From contig JAGQSS010000004.1 of assembly GCA_020439405.1 (NCBI GenBank), forward strand, positions 1 to 50,436: 50,436 nucleotides of DNA, given 5' to 3'. The DNA is from Ilumatobacter sp. (GTDB lineage: Bacteria > Actinomycetota > Acidimicrobiia > Acidimicrobiales > Ilumatobacteraceae). Of the stretch, positions 36,010 through 43,644 are shown piece by piece. The notes under the pieces are model-generated. The model worked only from the letters and a program-made list of their open reading frames with translations, was not told the origin of the DNA and did not search any database. The position numbers and the translations under genes were made by a program. Within the stretch, counting starts at the first letter, position 1; every line of letters begins with the position of its first letter.

Positions 36010-38253
36010 GTGGTGGAGGTGTGTCTCGCGGTTCGACCCGGTGCCGGTGACGCGGACGCCGTCGCCGACGCGATCCGCCACCACGACCCGGACGCACGGC
36101 TTACGGCGGTGTGGGGCGGCGATCCCCACCTCCGGCCGCTCGCGCCGACGGGCACCTTCTGGGCCGACCTCGCGCTGACCGACCCGACCGGTCTCGGCTG
36201 GGAACGACTGCTCGTCGCCGCCGGCGCTCGCCGCACGGCCCTGGCCAAGGCGCTGCGGTACCTGTCGTCGCGGCCGTCGCCGACCACCCTTGTGCTCTCG
36301 GTCGGCGACGTCGCCGTCACGGGCGACGTCGGCCGCGCGCTCCTCGGACTGGGCTCGTCGACGGCTCAGGTGGCCGTGATCCGCCGCCAACGTCCCCCGG
36401 CAATCGGCGACGGCCTCGGACCCGACGACGACGAGCTGGGGGTCCTCGGTCTCGTCGCGCCGGGGGCCATCGCACTGGCAGCGGGTGCCGACCGGATCGC
36501 CGGTCGGCTCGCGGACGCGCTGACGCTCGCTCCACCCGGGCGCTCTGCCGGCGCGACGATCGACTCGGCGTTCGACGGGTCCCGCCCCGCCCATCTCACG
36601 TCGGTCGCAGCGGCCGGCGAACCGCCGGTCGATGGCGAGATCGTGCTCGCCGACGTCAGTGCACTCGACCGGGACGAACCGTGGTCGCTGGCCGTCGCCC
36701 GTCCGCCCCGCCACCCGATCTCGAACGATCCGACGCTCCGCACCCTCCTGACCCGGTCGGGGTCGCAGTGGGCGGGGCCCGACTCGCCGACCGCTCTCCC
36801 GGGCGGGCTCGAGGCCGATGCGGCAATCGTCGGTCTCGTCCGTGACGCCGTCGACGACTGGCGTTCCCGGGGCCTGCCGCTACCACCCGAGCCGTTCTCG
36901 GAGGCCGCTGCGTTTCGGCGCTGGCTCGAGGAGCCCGGCGATCCGTGGGAACCCGATGTCGGGCGGTACTGGGTTCGTTGGCACGAGTTGCGACCCGACC
37001 TCGGTCTTGCCTTCCCGCAGCCCGCCGGTCGCGACTTCCCCCGGTTCCGCGAGTGGGCCGAGTCACGTTGGTACGTCGACGGGGAATCGGCACTCGTGAG
37101 GTCCGGCGCGGGTGCGATGCGGCCGGCGTGGTCCGACGTCAGCCGTGTGCCGGGCATCAACCTGATCGGCTACCACTCGTACGCCAAGAGCATCGGCGAC
37201 GTCGTCCGACGGATCGGTCACGCCCTCGATGCCGCCGGGGTCGCCCACGCCGCGATCGACTACCACCGATCGGGTAGTCCCCGTTCCGCGACGCCACCGC
37301 CGACGACGACCGACGTCTCGTTCGACACGAACCTCTGCGTCGTCAACGCCGACCAGTTCCCGAATCTCGCGGCCGACTACGGGGAAGTGCTGCTCGGCGG
37401 ACGCCACACGATCGGCTACTGGTTCTGGGAGGTCGAGCAGATCCCCGACTCGTTCCGCGAGGCGATCGGGCTGGTCGACGAGATCTGGGCCGGCAGCGAC
37501 TTCGTCGCCGACGCCTTCCGTGCGATCACCGACACACCGGTTCGGGTGGTGCCCGTCCCGGTGTCCGAGCCCGACGTTCCCGAGCTGGCACGTGAGTACT
37601 TCGGGCTCCCCGACGATCGCTTCGTGTTCCTCGTGACCTTCGACTACCTGAGCGTCGCCGAGCGGAAGAACCCGATCGGGGCCATCGAGGCTTTTCGATC
37701 GGCGTTTCCTGAGCAGCGACCCGACGGGCCGATGCTCGTCGTCAAGTCGCTGAACGCCGACCGACGCCCACAGCACCACGAGCGAGCGGTGATCGCCGCG
37801 GCCGGGCGCGAGGACATCGTGTTGATCGACCGACATGCCACGCGAGGCGAGCAGATGGCACTCACCCGAATGGCCGACTGTCTCGTGTCGCTCCACCGGT
37901 CGGAGGGGCTGGGTCTGCACCTCATGGAGGCGATGTGGCTCCGGACGGCGACGATCGCGACTCGCTACTCGGGCAACCTCCAGTTCTGTACCGACGAAAA
38001 CTGTGCGCTGGTCGACGCCGGACGCTCCCGTGTCATCGACGGTGACGGCTACCTGCCGTCCGGAGCCGTGTGGGCGGAGCCCGACCTCGCCCACGCCGCG
38101 AGGTTGATGCAGCGCATGGTCGCCGACGAGGCGTGGCGTTCAGGCCTGATCGATGCCGGTCGGGCAGCGATGGAGGCGCAACCGTCGTTGGCCGAAGCCG
38201 GTCGGACCATCGCGACGATCTGCGAGACTGCGCGTCGAGGAGGAACGAGATGA
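36010..38253 (+). CDS. Large GT4 glycosyltransferase with an unassigned N-terminal domain
   Basis: The 747-residue protein carries a GT4 domain from about residue 378: GINLIGYHSYAKSIGDVVR, TIGYWFWEVEQIPDSF near 470, PVPVSEPDVPELAREYFGLP, FDYLSVAERKNPIGAIEAF near 550, and HRSEGLGLHLMEAMW near 630 with the acidic pair. The first ~250 residues are Rossmann-like (LVLSVGDVAVTGDVGRALLG) and may be a decayed GT2 half, as in the protein at 12292; this is only an inference. GTG 36010 or the adjacent GTG 36013 is the start. Its stop overlaps the next small gene, which has a strong Shine-Dalgarno. Confidence 0.8.
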   Translation: MVEVCLAVRPGAGDADAVADAIRHHDPDARLTAVWGGDPHLRPLAPTGTFWADLALTDPTGLGWERLLVAAGARRTALAKALRYLSSRPSPTTLVLSVGDVAVTGDVGRALLGLGSSTAQVAVIRRQRPPAIGDGLGPDDDELGVLGLVAPGAIALAAGADRIAGRLADALTLAPPGRSAGATIDSAFDGSRPAHLTSVAAAGEPPVDGEIVLADVSALDRDEPWSLAVARPPRHPISNDPTLRTLLTRSGSQWAGPDSPTALPGGLEADAAIVGLVRDAVDDWRSRGLPLPPEPFSEAAAFRRWLEEPGDPWEPDVGRYWVRWHELRPDLGLAFPQPAGRDFPRFREWAESRWYVDGESALVRSGAGAMRPAWSDVSRVPGINLIGYHSYAKSIGDVVRRIGHALDAAGVAHAAIDYHRSGSPRSATPPPTTTDVSFDTNLCVVNADQFPNLAADYGEVLLGGRHTIGYWFWEVEQIPDSFREAIGLVDEIWAGSDFVADAFRAITDTPVRVVPVPVSEPDVPELAREYFGLPDDRFVFLVTFDYLSVAERKNPIGAIEAFRSAFPEQRPDGPMLVVKSLNADRRPQHHERAVIAAAGREDIVLIDRHATRGEQMALTRMADCLVSLHRSEGLGLHLMEAMWLRTATIATRYSGNLQFCTDENCALVDAGRSRVIDGDGYLPSGAVWAEPDLAHAARLMQRMVADEAWRSGLIDAGRAAMEAQPSLAEAGRTIATICETARRGGTR

Positions 38254-38555
38254 AGCGAACGGTTGCGTGGGTGGTCCGTGGTGGCGAGCAGACACACAGC
38301 GAGCTGGCGAGTCAGTCAGCGGCGATCCAGCTGCTCCAGCAGCAGGTGGCGTCCCTGGGCGAGGTGCTGACCCGGGTCGACCCGTTGGCGTCGCAGGCAG
38401 CCGGGCTGCCCGAGCAGCTGCGAGCGGTGGCGGACGACCTCGCGGAGCGGGTGTCGTCGGCGACGGTGCGGCTCGACGTCCTCGAGTCCCGGCTCGATCA
38501 CCTCGACGAGGCCATCGCCGAACTCGTCCGTCTCGTCGCTCCGGACGGCGACTGA
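38250..38555 (+). CDS. Small coiled-coil protein after the GT4 gene
   Basis: The 101-residue protein is mostly helical with repeated leucines and glutamines (AAIQLLQQQVASLGEVLTRV, then VSSATVRLDVLESRLDHLDE), as expected for a short coiled coil. AGGAGGAACGAG before the ATG is the best Shine-Dalgarno in the window, and the start overlaps the GT4 stop (ATGA). The gene ends one base before the stop of the converging GT2 gene. Its partner is probably the upstream glycosyltransferase; no family is recognised. Confidence 0.65.
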   Translation: MKRTVAWVVRGGEQTHSELASQSAAIQLLQQQVASLGEVLTRVDPLASQAAGLPEQLRAVADDLAERVSSATVRLDVLESRLDHLDEAIAELVRLVAPDGD

Positions 38556-38556
38556 G

Positions 38557-39372
38557 TCAGGTCGGTGGTGGCGGCGCGGCGGCCACGACGTCGGGCCACG
38601 CTCGGCGGAACCGTGCCCGTTGCGTCAACAGGTCGACCTCGCGCCCGTCGGCCGTCGAACCACGCCGGAAGTGGCGCACCGTCGCCGAGCCCACGACCAC
38701 TGTGCCGTTGCCGTCGCGGGCTGCCCGGAGCGCGAAGTCGGCGTCTTCGTAGTACGCCGGGTGGTAGCCGGTGTCGAAGCCACCGAGGCGCTCGAAATCG
38801 GCTCGTCGGATCAGCCAACACGCCGCCGAGACATAGGTCGGTCGATGCAGTTCGCCCGGCGCGACCGGGTCGGCGAGCGGCCACGTCGATCCGTCGTCGG
38901 CGATGAGATGCCCAGTTTCCTGCACGCTGCCATCGGCGTCGAGGAACACCGGTGCTGCGATCGTGGCGTGGGTGAGCTCGGCCCGGAGTGCTTCGTACCA
39001 GCCGTCGGTGACCGCCACGTCGGGATTGACGAGCGCGAGGACCTCGCCTCGTGCGAGCTCGACCCCGGCGTTGTTGCCGCCGGCGAAGCCGAGGTTTCGC
39101 CCGGGCACGACGAGTCGGACGCCGGACGTCGCGAGTCGGAGAAGACGGCGTGTCCGATCGCGTGCCCAGCGGTGTTCGTTGTCGACGACCACGATCTCGT
39201 ACGCCACGTCGGCCCGGTCGAGCGTCCGGGCGAGTGCGCCGATCGCGTCCAGGACGATCGGTCCGGTGCCGTAGGTCACGAGCACGCACGACAGCTCGGG
39301 CTGTTCGGCGTCGGTCACCGCGATGCGCGGCACCGGGGAATCCGTGATCGTGACGGGAAGCGGGCCGCTCAC
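38557..39372 (-). CDS. GT2 family glycosyltransferase
   Basis: The 271-residue protein has a GT2 core: ELSCVLVTYGTGPIVLDAI near residue 28, EIVVVDNEHRWARD near 62, NLGFAGGNNAGVELARGE near 93, LVNPDVAVTDGW near 115 (metal-binding region) and YYEDADFALRAARDG near 213. This is the WbbL/rhamnosyltransferase style. GTG 39372 overlaps the methyltransferase stop (GTGA), so the pair is translated together. The proline-rich end APPPPT is probably disordered. Confidence 0.83.
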   Translation of the reverse strand: MSGPLPVTITDSPVPRIAVTDAEQPELSCVLVTYGTGPIVLDAIGALARTLDRADVAYEIVVVDNEHRWARDRTRRLLRLATSGVRLVVPGRNLGFAGGNNAGVELARGEVLALVNPDVAVTDGWYEALRAELTHATIAAPVFLDADGSVQETGHLIADDGSTWPLADPVAPGELHRPTYVSAACWLIRRADFERLGGFDTGYHPAYYEDADFALRAARDGNGTVVVGSATVRHFRRGSTADGREVDLLTQRARFRRAWPDVVAAAPPPPT

Positions 39373-40286
39373 GGCGAGATACGGCGACGGATTCGCCCGT
39401 AGAGAGCTCGGAGGGGTCGGGTCGCTCGGGTGAGCGTGGCGTTGTTCCAGGCGTCGACCTCGGCGCGAAGGGCTTCGATCTCGACATCTCGCGCCGCGAT
39501 CGCATCGCGCAGGTCGTCGATGTCGGCCCGGACGCGTTCGACGTCGAGCGCCCGTTCGGCGTCGACGTCGGAGCGTTCGACCGTGATCGGCGCGAGTGCG
39601 TCGTGCTCTGGGTTCGGGCCGTCGGCACGACGGGCCGTCACGACGAACTGGAAGACCCGACTGTCGGGATCGGCATCGATGTAGCGGAGCGCGTCGTGGG
39701 GGACGGGCTCGTCGACCGCGAGCACCGTCGGGTTGCGTTCGAATCTGACCGGCTCGAGATCGGTGGCGACGAATCCGACGCCGGCGAGCAGATCGCGCAA
39801 CGTGGCTCGGGTGAACCATCGCAGGTGTGTCCGGTCGAGCAGGCCGGCCGGTTGGTAGTCCCAACGGCCCGACAACAGGTGGAGCCGGACGTCGATGTGG
39901 GCGACGTTCGGGATCGACACGACGAGGACGCCGTCGTCGGTGAGCATGCCGACGAGGTCGCCGAGCGTTGCTGCCGGATCGCGAAGGTGCTCGAGCACAT
40001 CGCCGAGCACGATGACGTCGAATCGATCGGTCTCGATCCCGCTGAGTCGGACGATGTCGAGGTCGACGACGTGGACCCGGTCGGCGAACCCGTTCCGCGC
40101 GGCGGCGTCGGCGTCGATCTCGACACCCACCACGGTGTTCCCCGCGGCGACCAGGTGCTCGGTGACGTGGCCGCTCCAGCAGCCGACTTCGAGCACGTGG
40201 TGTCCAGCACCCACCATCCGGAGGGCGATGCTGTGCGGATTGTTGTCCGCGTGCGGATCGACCGAGACGTGGTACTGGTCGGGCAT
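39369..40286 (-). CDS. SAM-dependent methyltransferase with C-terminal coiled coil
   Basis: The 305-residue protein shows SAM-binding motif I VLEVGCWSGHVTEHLVAAG near residue 31, VEIDADAAARNGF, and LGDVLEHLRDP near 93. The central part resembles sugar O-methyltransferases in antigen clusters (SGRWDYQPAGLLDRTHLRWF). Residues ~240-290 are a coiled coil (VRADIDDLRDAIAARDVEIE), closed by a basic tail TRATRPLRALYGRIRRR. This coil-plus-tail recurs in other proteins here. ATG 40286 has TACACT 7 nt upstream. It likely methylates a sugar of the growing or finished glycan. Confidence 0.83.
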   Translation of the reverse strand: MPDQYHVSVDPHADNNPHSIALRMVGAGHHVLEVGCWSGHVTEHLVAAGNTVVGVEIDADAAARNGFADRVHVVDLDIVRLSGIETDRFDVIVLGDVLEHLRDPAATLGDLVGMLTDDGVLVVSIPNVAHIDVRLHLLSGRWDYQPAGLLDRTHLRWFTRATLRDLLAGVGFVATDLEPVRFERNPTVLAVDEPVPHDALRYIDADPDSRVFQFVVTARRADGPNPEHDALAPITVERSDVDAERALDVERVRADIDDLRDAIAARDVEIEALRAEVDAWNNATLTRATRPLRALYGRIRRRISP

Positions 40287-40293
40287 CGAGGCG

Positions 40294-40299
40294 AGTGTA
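40294..40299 (-). promoter_or_regulatory. -10 box TACACT, leaderless-type, for the methyltransferase
   Basis: Reverse TACACT, then 7 nt, then ATG 40286; lies in the 38-bp gap after galE. Confidence 0.5.
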
Positions 40300-40324
40300 C
40301 GCGTGGGGTCGGGCGAGACGGCCG

Positions 40325-41317
40325 TCAGTCGGGTTGCGGTGCGTCGAGCTGGCTTTGGTGCCACCGATACGCCGTCTCGACGATCTCCTTCAGCCCGTAC
40401 TGAGCGCGCCACCCGAGCAGGTCGGTCGACCGGGTGGTGTCGCTGAAGGTCGCAACCGGGTCGCCCTCCCGTCGCGGGACGATGCGATGTGGCACCGGTG
40501 AGCCGGCGACGGCCTCGATCGCGTCGAGGACCTCGAGGATCGACGATCCCACACCGGTACCCAGGTTCACCGCCGTCGTCGTGCCGCCCGATGCGAGGTG
40601 ATCGATGGCGGCGATGTGAGCAGCGGCCAGATCGTCGACGTGGATGTAGTCGCGGACGCAGGTGCCGTCGGGGGTCGGATAATCGTCGCCGAACACCTGG
40701 AGTTCTCGATCGCCGGTGAGCAGCGCGCGGATCGCGACCGGGATGAGGTTCAGGGCGAACGTCCAGTCCTCACCGATCCGGCTGTCGAAACTCGCTCCGG
40801 CAGCGTTGAAGTAGCGCAAGCTGATGCTGCGAATGCCGTGCACGACGTCGTACCAACGCAGGACTCGCTCGACCGTCGCCTTGGTCTCGGCGTAGACCGA
40901 CTCCGGATCGATCGGTTGGGTCTCGTCGACGGGTACAACCGCGGGGGTGCCGTAGACCGAGCACGACGACGAGAAGACGAACTGACCGACACCTGCAGCG
41001 ACTGCGCCGTCGAGGAGTCGGACCGTTCCGGCCACGTTGTTGTCGAAATACTTGGTCGGTGACTGCATCGACTCGCCGACGTTCTTGTATGCGGCGAAGT
41101 GCACGATCGCCGACACGTCGTGTTCGCGGCACGTGCGTTCGACGAGATCGCGGTCGGCGATGTCGCCGACGATCAGTGGTGCGTCGCCGACGGCTGCAGC
41201 CGTGCCGAGCTCGAGCGAGTCGTAGGCGACGACCGAACGGCCGGCCTCGCGCAATGCACGAACGGTGTGGGAGCCGATGTAGCCGGCGCCTCCGGTCACA
41301 AGAATCGATGATGTCAC
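40325..41317 (-). CDS. galE: UDP-glucose 4-epimerase
   Basis: The 330-residue SDR enzyme has ILVTGGAGYIGSHTVRALRE at the N-terminus, VHFAAYKNVGESMQSP near residue 79, FSSSCSVYG near 115, the catalytic Y-x3-K in YAETKATVE near 143, RYFNAAGA near 168, and GTCVRDYIHVDDLAAAH near 215, all GalE hallmarks. It interconverts UDP-glucose and UDP-galactose for glycan assembly. GTG 41317 lies 7 nt from TACAGT. The promoter overlaps that of the divergent GT2 gene. Confidence 0.92.
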   Translation of the reverse strand: MTSSILVTGGAGYIGSHTVRALREAGRSVVAYDSLELGTAAAVGDAPLIVGDIADRDLVERTCREHDVSAIVHFAAYKNVGESMQSPTKYFDNNVAGTVRLLDGAVAAGVGQFVFSSSCSVYGTPAVVPVDETQPIDPESVYAETKATVERVLRWYDVVHGIRSISLRYFNAAGASFDSRIGEDWTFALNLIPVAIRALLTGDRELQVFGDDYPTPDGTCVRDYIHVDDLAAAHIAAIDHLASGGTTTAVNLGTGVGSSILEVLDAIEAVAGSPVPHRIVPRREGDPVATFSDTTRSTDLLGWRAQYGLKEIVETAYRWHQSQLDAPQPD

Positions 41318-41324
41318 GAGGGTG

Positions 41325-41334
41325 ACTGTACCGT
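41325..41334. promoter_or_regulatory. Overlapping divergent leaderless -10 boxes (ACTGTACCGT)
   Basis: Reverse TACAGT (41330 to 41325) lies 7 nt from the galE GTG; forward TACCGT (41329-41334) lies 7 nt from GTG 41342. The boxes share the central TA, and the whole divergent region is only 24 bp. Confidence 0.55.
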
Positions 41335-41341
41335 TCGGTCC

Positions 41342-42199
41342 GTGATCATCGGGGTCGTCGTCACCCACGCGTCGCCGTCGACGCAGCTCGCGCGTTGCCT
41401 CGGTGCCCTGCTCGACGACGGCGGGCTCGACCGACTGCTGATCGTCGACAACGGCGGCTCCGCCGTGGTGCCCGAACGCGACGACGTCGAGATCATCCGT
41501 ACCGAGAACCGGGGATTCGGTGCTGCGGCGAACGACGGCGTCGACCGGGCGGGTGAGCTCGGTGCCGACATGATCGCCCTGCTCAACGACGACGTCGTCG
41601 TGCGGCCGGGCTGGCTCGACCCACTCGCGAGTGCGCTCGTGTGCGACCACCGTGTCGGCGCCGCGCAACCCAAGCTCCTGTTCGCCGACCGCGAGCCGCC
41701 GACGATCAACAGTCTCGGTGTCGCGATCGACGAGTTCGGCGCCGGGCACGACATCGGCTTCGGCGAACCCGATCGCGAGGTCGACGCCGCCGACATCGTC
41801 GCGTTCACGGGGGGCGCGGTGCTCTTTCGGCGATCGTTCCTCGACGACTGCGGCGGCTTCGACGAGCGCTACTTCCTGTACTACGAAGACGTCGACCTCG
41901 CGGCTCGGGGTCGGCGGCTCGGGTGGCGGTATCGCTGCGAACCGACGTCGGTCGTCGAGCATCTCGGCTCGGCCACGACCTCGGCCCAGCCGGAACGGAC
42001 CCGGTACCTCCAGGAACGCAACCGACTGTGGTGCGCCTTCCGTAACGGCGATCGACGCACGATCATCCGTGCGAAGTGGCTGTCGGTGCGGCGGCTCCGC
42101 CACGATCCCAAAGGCGTCCATGCCAAGGCGATGGTGGCGGGTTTCGCCGGTGCACCGGTTCGTCTCTGGGAACGGAGCCGTTGGTCACGATCGCGGTGA
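41342..42199 (+). CDS. GT2 family glycosyltransferase
   Basis: The 285-residue protein has a GT2 core: IIGVVVTHASPSTQLARCL, RLLIVDNGGS near residue 30, NRGFGAAANDGVDRAGE near 57, LLNDDVVVRPGWLDP near 79 with the metal-binding DD, and YFLYYEDVDLAARGRRLGWR near 176. The last ~60 residues are basic, as in enzymes held at the membrane face. GTG 41342 lies 7 nt from TACCGT. Its last 15 bp overlap the end of the converging HhH-GPD gene. It is the last clear glycan gene of the cluster. Confidence 0.85.
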   Translation: MIIGVVVTHASPSTQLARCLGALLDDGGLDRLLIVDNGGSAVVPERDDVEIIRTENRGFGAAANDGVDRAGELGADMIALLNDDVVVRPGWLDPLASALVCDHRVGAAQPKLLFADREPPTINSLGVAIDEFGAGHDIGFGEPDREVDAADIVAFTGGAVLFRRSFLDDCGGFDERYFLYYEDVDLAARGRRLGWRYRCEPTSVVEHLGSATTSAQPERTRYLQERNRLWCAFRNGDRRTIIRAKWLSVRRLRHDPKGVHAKAMVAGFAGAPVRLWERSRWSRSR

Positions 42200-42781
42200 C
42201 GTCGTCCGACCCTGCTTGTCCTTGCCGGCCGCCTTCTGGGCCGCTTTCCACGCTCGAACGGCGGCGAGCGACGCCTCGTCGGCGCAGTCGGCGATCGTGC
42301 GAGGCTCGTCGTCACTGAAGACCCCGGCCGCCGCCTCCCACCCGTCGGGTCGGACGTCGAACCGTTTGGCGAGGAGCGCGATGAAGATCTGGGTCTTCTC
42401 CGGGCCGAAGCCGGGCAGTGCGCGAAGGCGCCGTGCCAGCGTGCGGGCGTCGCATCCGTCGGCCCACAACGCCTCGGCATGGCCCTCCCAGTGGTCGACG
42501 AGGTCGGCACACAACGCCCGGATGCGGCGACCCATCACCGCCGGGAACCGATGGACGGCCGGCTTGTCGCAACACACGGCGACGAACGAGTCCTCGTCGA
42601 TGGCGGCGATCGTCGCCGGATCGAGATGGCCGAGCCGCTGTCGGAGCGTGAACGGACCCTTGAACGCCCATTCGAGCGGTATCTGCTGGTCGAGCAGCAT
42701 GCCGATCATCAGCGCGTCGAAGTTCGCGTTGAGCAGCGCATCGGCTGCTTCGTCGCCGGTGATGTGGAGGTCGCCCGGCAC
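42185..42781 (-). CDS. HhH-GPD family protein, possible base-excision repair glycosylase
   Basis: The 198-residue protein has the helix-hairpin-helix LRALPGFGPEKTQIFIALL near residue 128, followed by a downstream Asp (RFDVRPDGW) as in the HhH-GPD fold, and an N-terminal helical part starting ALMIGMLLDQQIPLEWAF, typical of DNA glycosylases (Q-x-I/P motif). It would remove a damaged base, but the substrate is not known, and the protein is shorter than Nth/MutY and lacks an iron-sulfur cysteine set. GTG 42781 follows the flavin reductase stop by 4 nt, so the two form an operon outside the glycan cluster. Confidence 0.75.
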   Translation of the reverse strand: MPGDLHITGDEAADALLNANFDALMIGMLLDQQIPLEWAFKGPFTLRQRLGHLDPATIAAIDEDSFVAVCCDKPAVHRFPAVMGRRIRALCADLVDHWEGHAEALWADGCDARTLARRLRALPGFGPEKTQIFIALLAKRFDVRPDGWEAAAGVFSDDEPRTIADCADEASLAAVRAWKAAQKAAGKDKQGRTTSPRS

Positions 42782-42785
42782 GGTC

Positions 42786-43289
42786 TCAGTGGCCGCCGCG
42801 CTTCACGCCGCCGTACTTCATGCGGGTGTCGCTCATCGACGCCGGTCGCGCGTCGTCGTTCGTGATCGCCGCGTCGACCACCTCGCCGATGAACAAGGTG
42901 TGTGTGCCGAGATCGTGCGCCTGTCGGACCTCGCAGTCGACCCACGCGATCGCCTCGTCGAAGGCGGGCGCGCCCGTGGTCGCAGCGCGGACCGCCCGGC
43001 CGTTGAGGGTGCCGTCTTCGTAGGTGGCCGGCTTCGAGAACTTGACGAACACGCGGGTGTCGCCGGCGTCCCAGAAGTTGACGGTGAACGATCCGCCGTC
43101 GCTGATGAGCCGGTGGGTCACGGCCGAGTTGTCGACGCCGATCCCGATCAGCACGGGCTCCATGGAGAGCTGGGTGATCCAGCTGGTCGTCATCGCGTTG
43201 TACTCGTCACCCGACCGGGAGCCGACCAGCGCGAGCGCGTTCGGGATCTTCCAGGTGACGCGGTTGAGGAGTTCGTCGTCGACGGCCAT
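42786..43289 (-). CDS. Flavin reductase-like FMN-binding protein
   Basis: The 167-residue protein has the split-barrel flavin reductase pattern: RVTWKIPNALALVGSRSG, NAMTTSWITQLSMEPVLIG near residue 33, ISDGGSFTVNFWDAG near 63, and WVDCEVRQAHDLGTHTLFIG near 118. Family members bind FMN and reduce it with NAD(P)H or supply reduced flavin to monooxygenases. ATG 43289 is chosen because the domain begins at once; an earlier ATG adds six residues. The electron-transfer partner is unknown. Confidence 0.82.
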   Translation of the reverse strand: MAVDDELLNRVTWKIPNALALVGSRSGDEYNAMTTSWITQLSMEPVLIGIGVDNSAVTHRLISDGGSFTVNFWDAGDTRVFVKFSKPATYEDGTLNGRAVRAATTGAPAFDEAIAWVDCEVRQAHDLGTHTLFIGEVVDAAITNDDARPASMSDTRMKYGGVKRGGH

Positions 43290-43321
43290 CGACCCATGAT
43301 GCCCCAAACCAGGCCGGGTGC

Positions 43322-43488
43322 GGTCGGTTGATGTCAGACCGGAACCGACCGGGTCGACCGAGGGCTCGACATCGCCGGAAGGGTCGGTTCCGGTCTGACA
43401 TCAACCGACCGGGTCGACCGAGGGCTCGACATGGCTGGACGGGTCGGTTCCGGTCTGACATCAACCGACCGGTCGGTTCCGGTCTGAC
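43322..43488. repeat. Array of ~60-bp repeats, three whole units and one half, next to the IS
   Basis: A 29-bp unit, GGTCGGTTCCGGTCTGAC then ATCAACCGACC, occurs at 43382-43410 and 43442-43470; an inverted copy lies at 43322-43350. A half unit at 43471-43488 directly abuts the third and is cut by the insertion sequence; the missing half is at 45177-45190. Unit ends GGTCGGTT and AACCGACC are complementary. The 30-bp stretches at 43351-43380 and 43411-43440 are identical for 22 bp and differ in the last 8. Period 60 bp. Confidence 0.8.
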
Positions 43489-43502
43489 CCGGATATTGCA
43501 GT
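43482..43502 (+). repeat. Left terminal inverted repeat of the IS
   Basis: Core CCGGATATTGCAGT is an exact reverse complement of the right end at 45159-45179; identity extends over 21 bp. Confidence 0.8.
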
Positions 43503-43644
43503 GGTGGGTTCGATGCTGCTTGATCGGGTCGTCGGTCGGGGTTTCGGGTTGGTGGTGTTGGTGGCTGGTTGCCCGGGGGCGCGTTGAACCAGCGTGTGGT
43601 GTCGTGGGGTGGTGCCGGTTGCCGCCGAGGGTCGCCTGTCCGGT
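43503..43644. other. Non-coding part of the IS
   Basis: Between the left inverted repeat and the transposase stop; no further feature seen. Confidence 0.5.

Noticed and set aside
33059-36050. Forward frames of 430-600 codons opposite the wzt and HAD genes
   Set aside because: The reverse strand has clear ATPase and HAD motifs, so the forward frames are shadows.
43322-43488. CRISPR-like array with ~30-bp repeats and ~30-bp spacers
   Set aside because: The spacers are nearly identical to each other, one repeat is inverted, and no cas genes are near.
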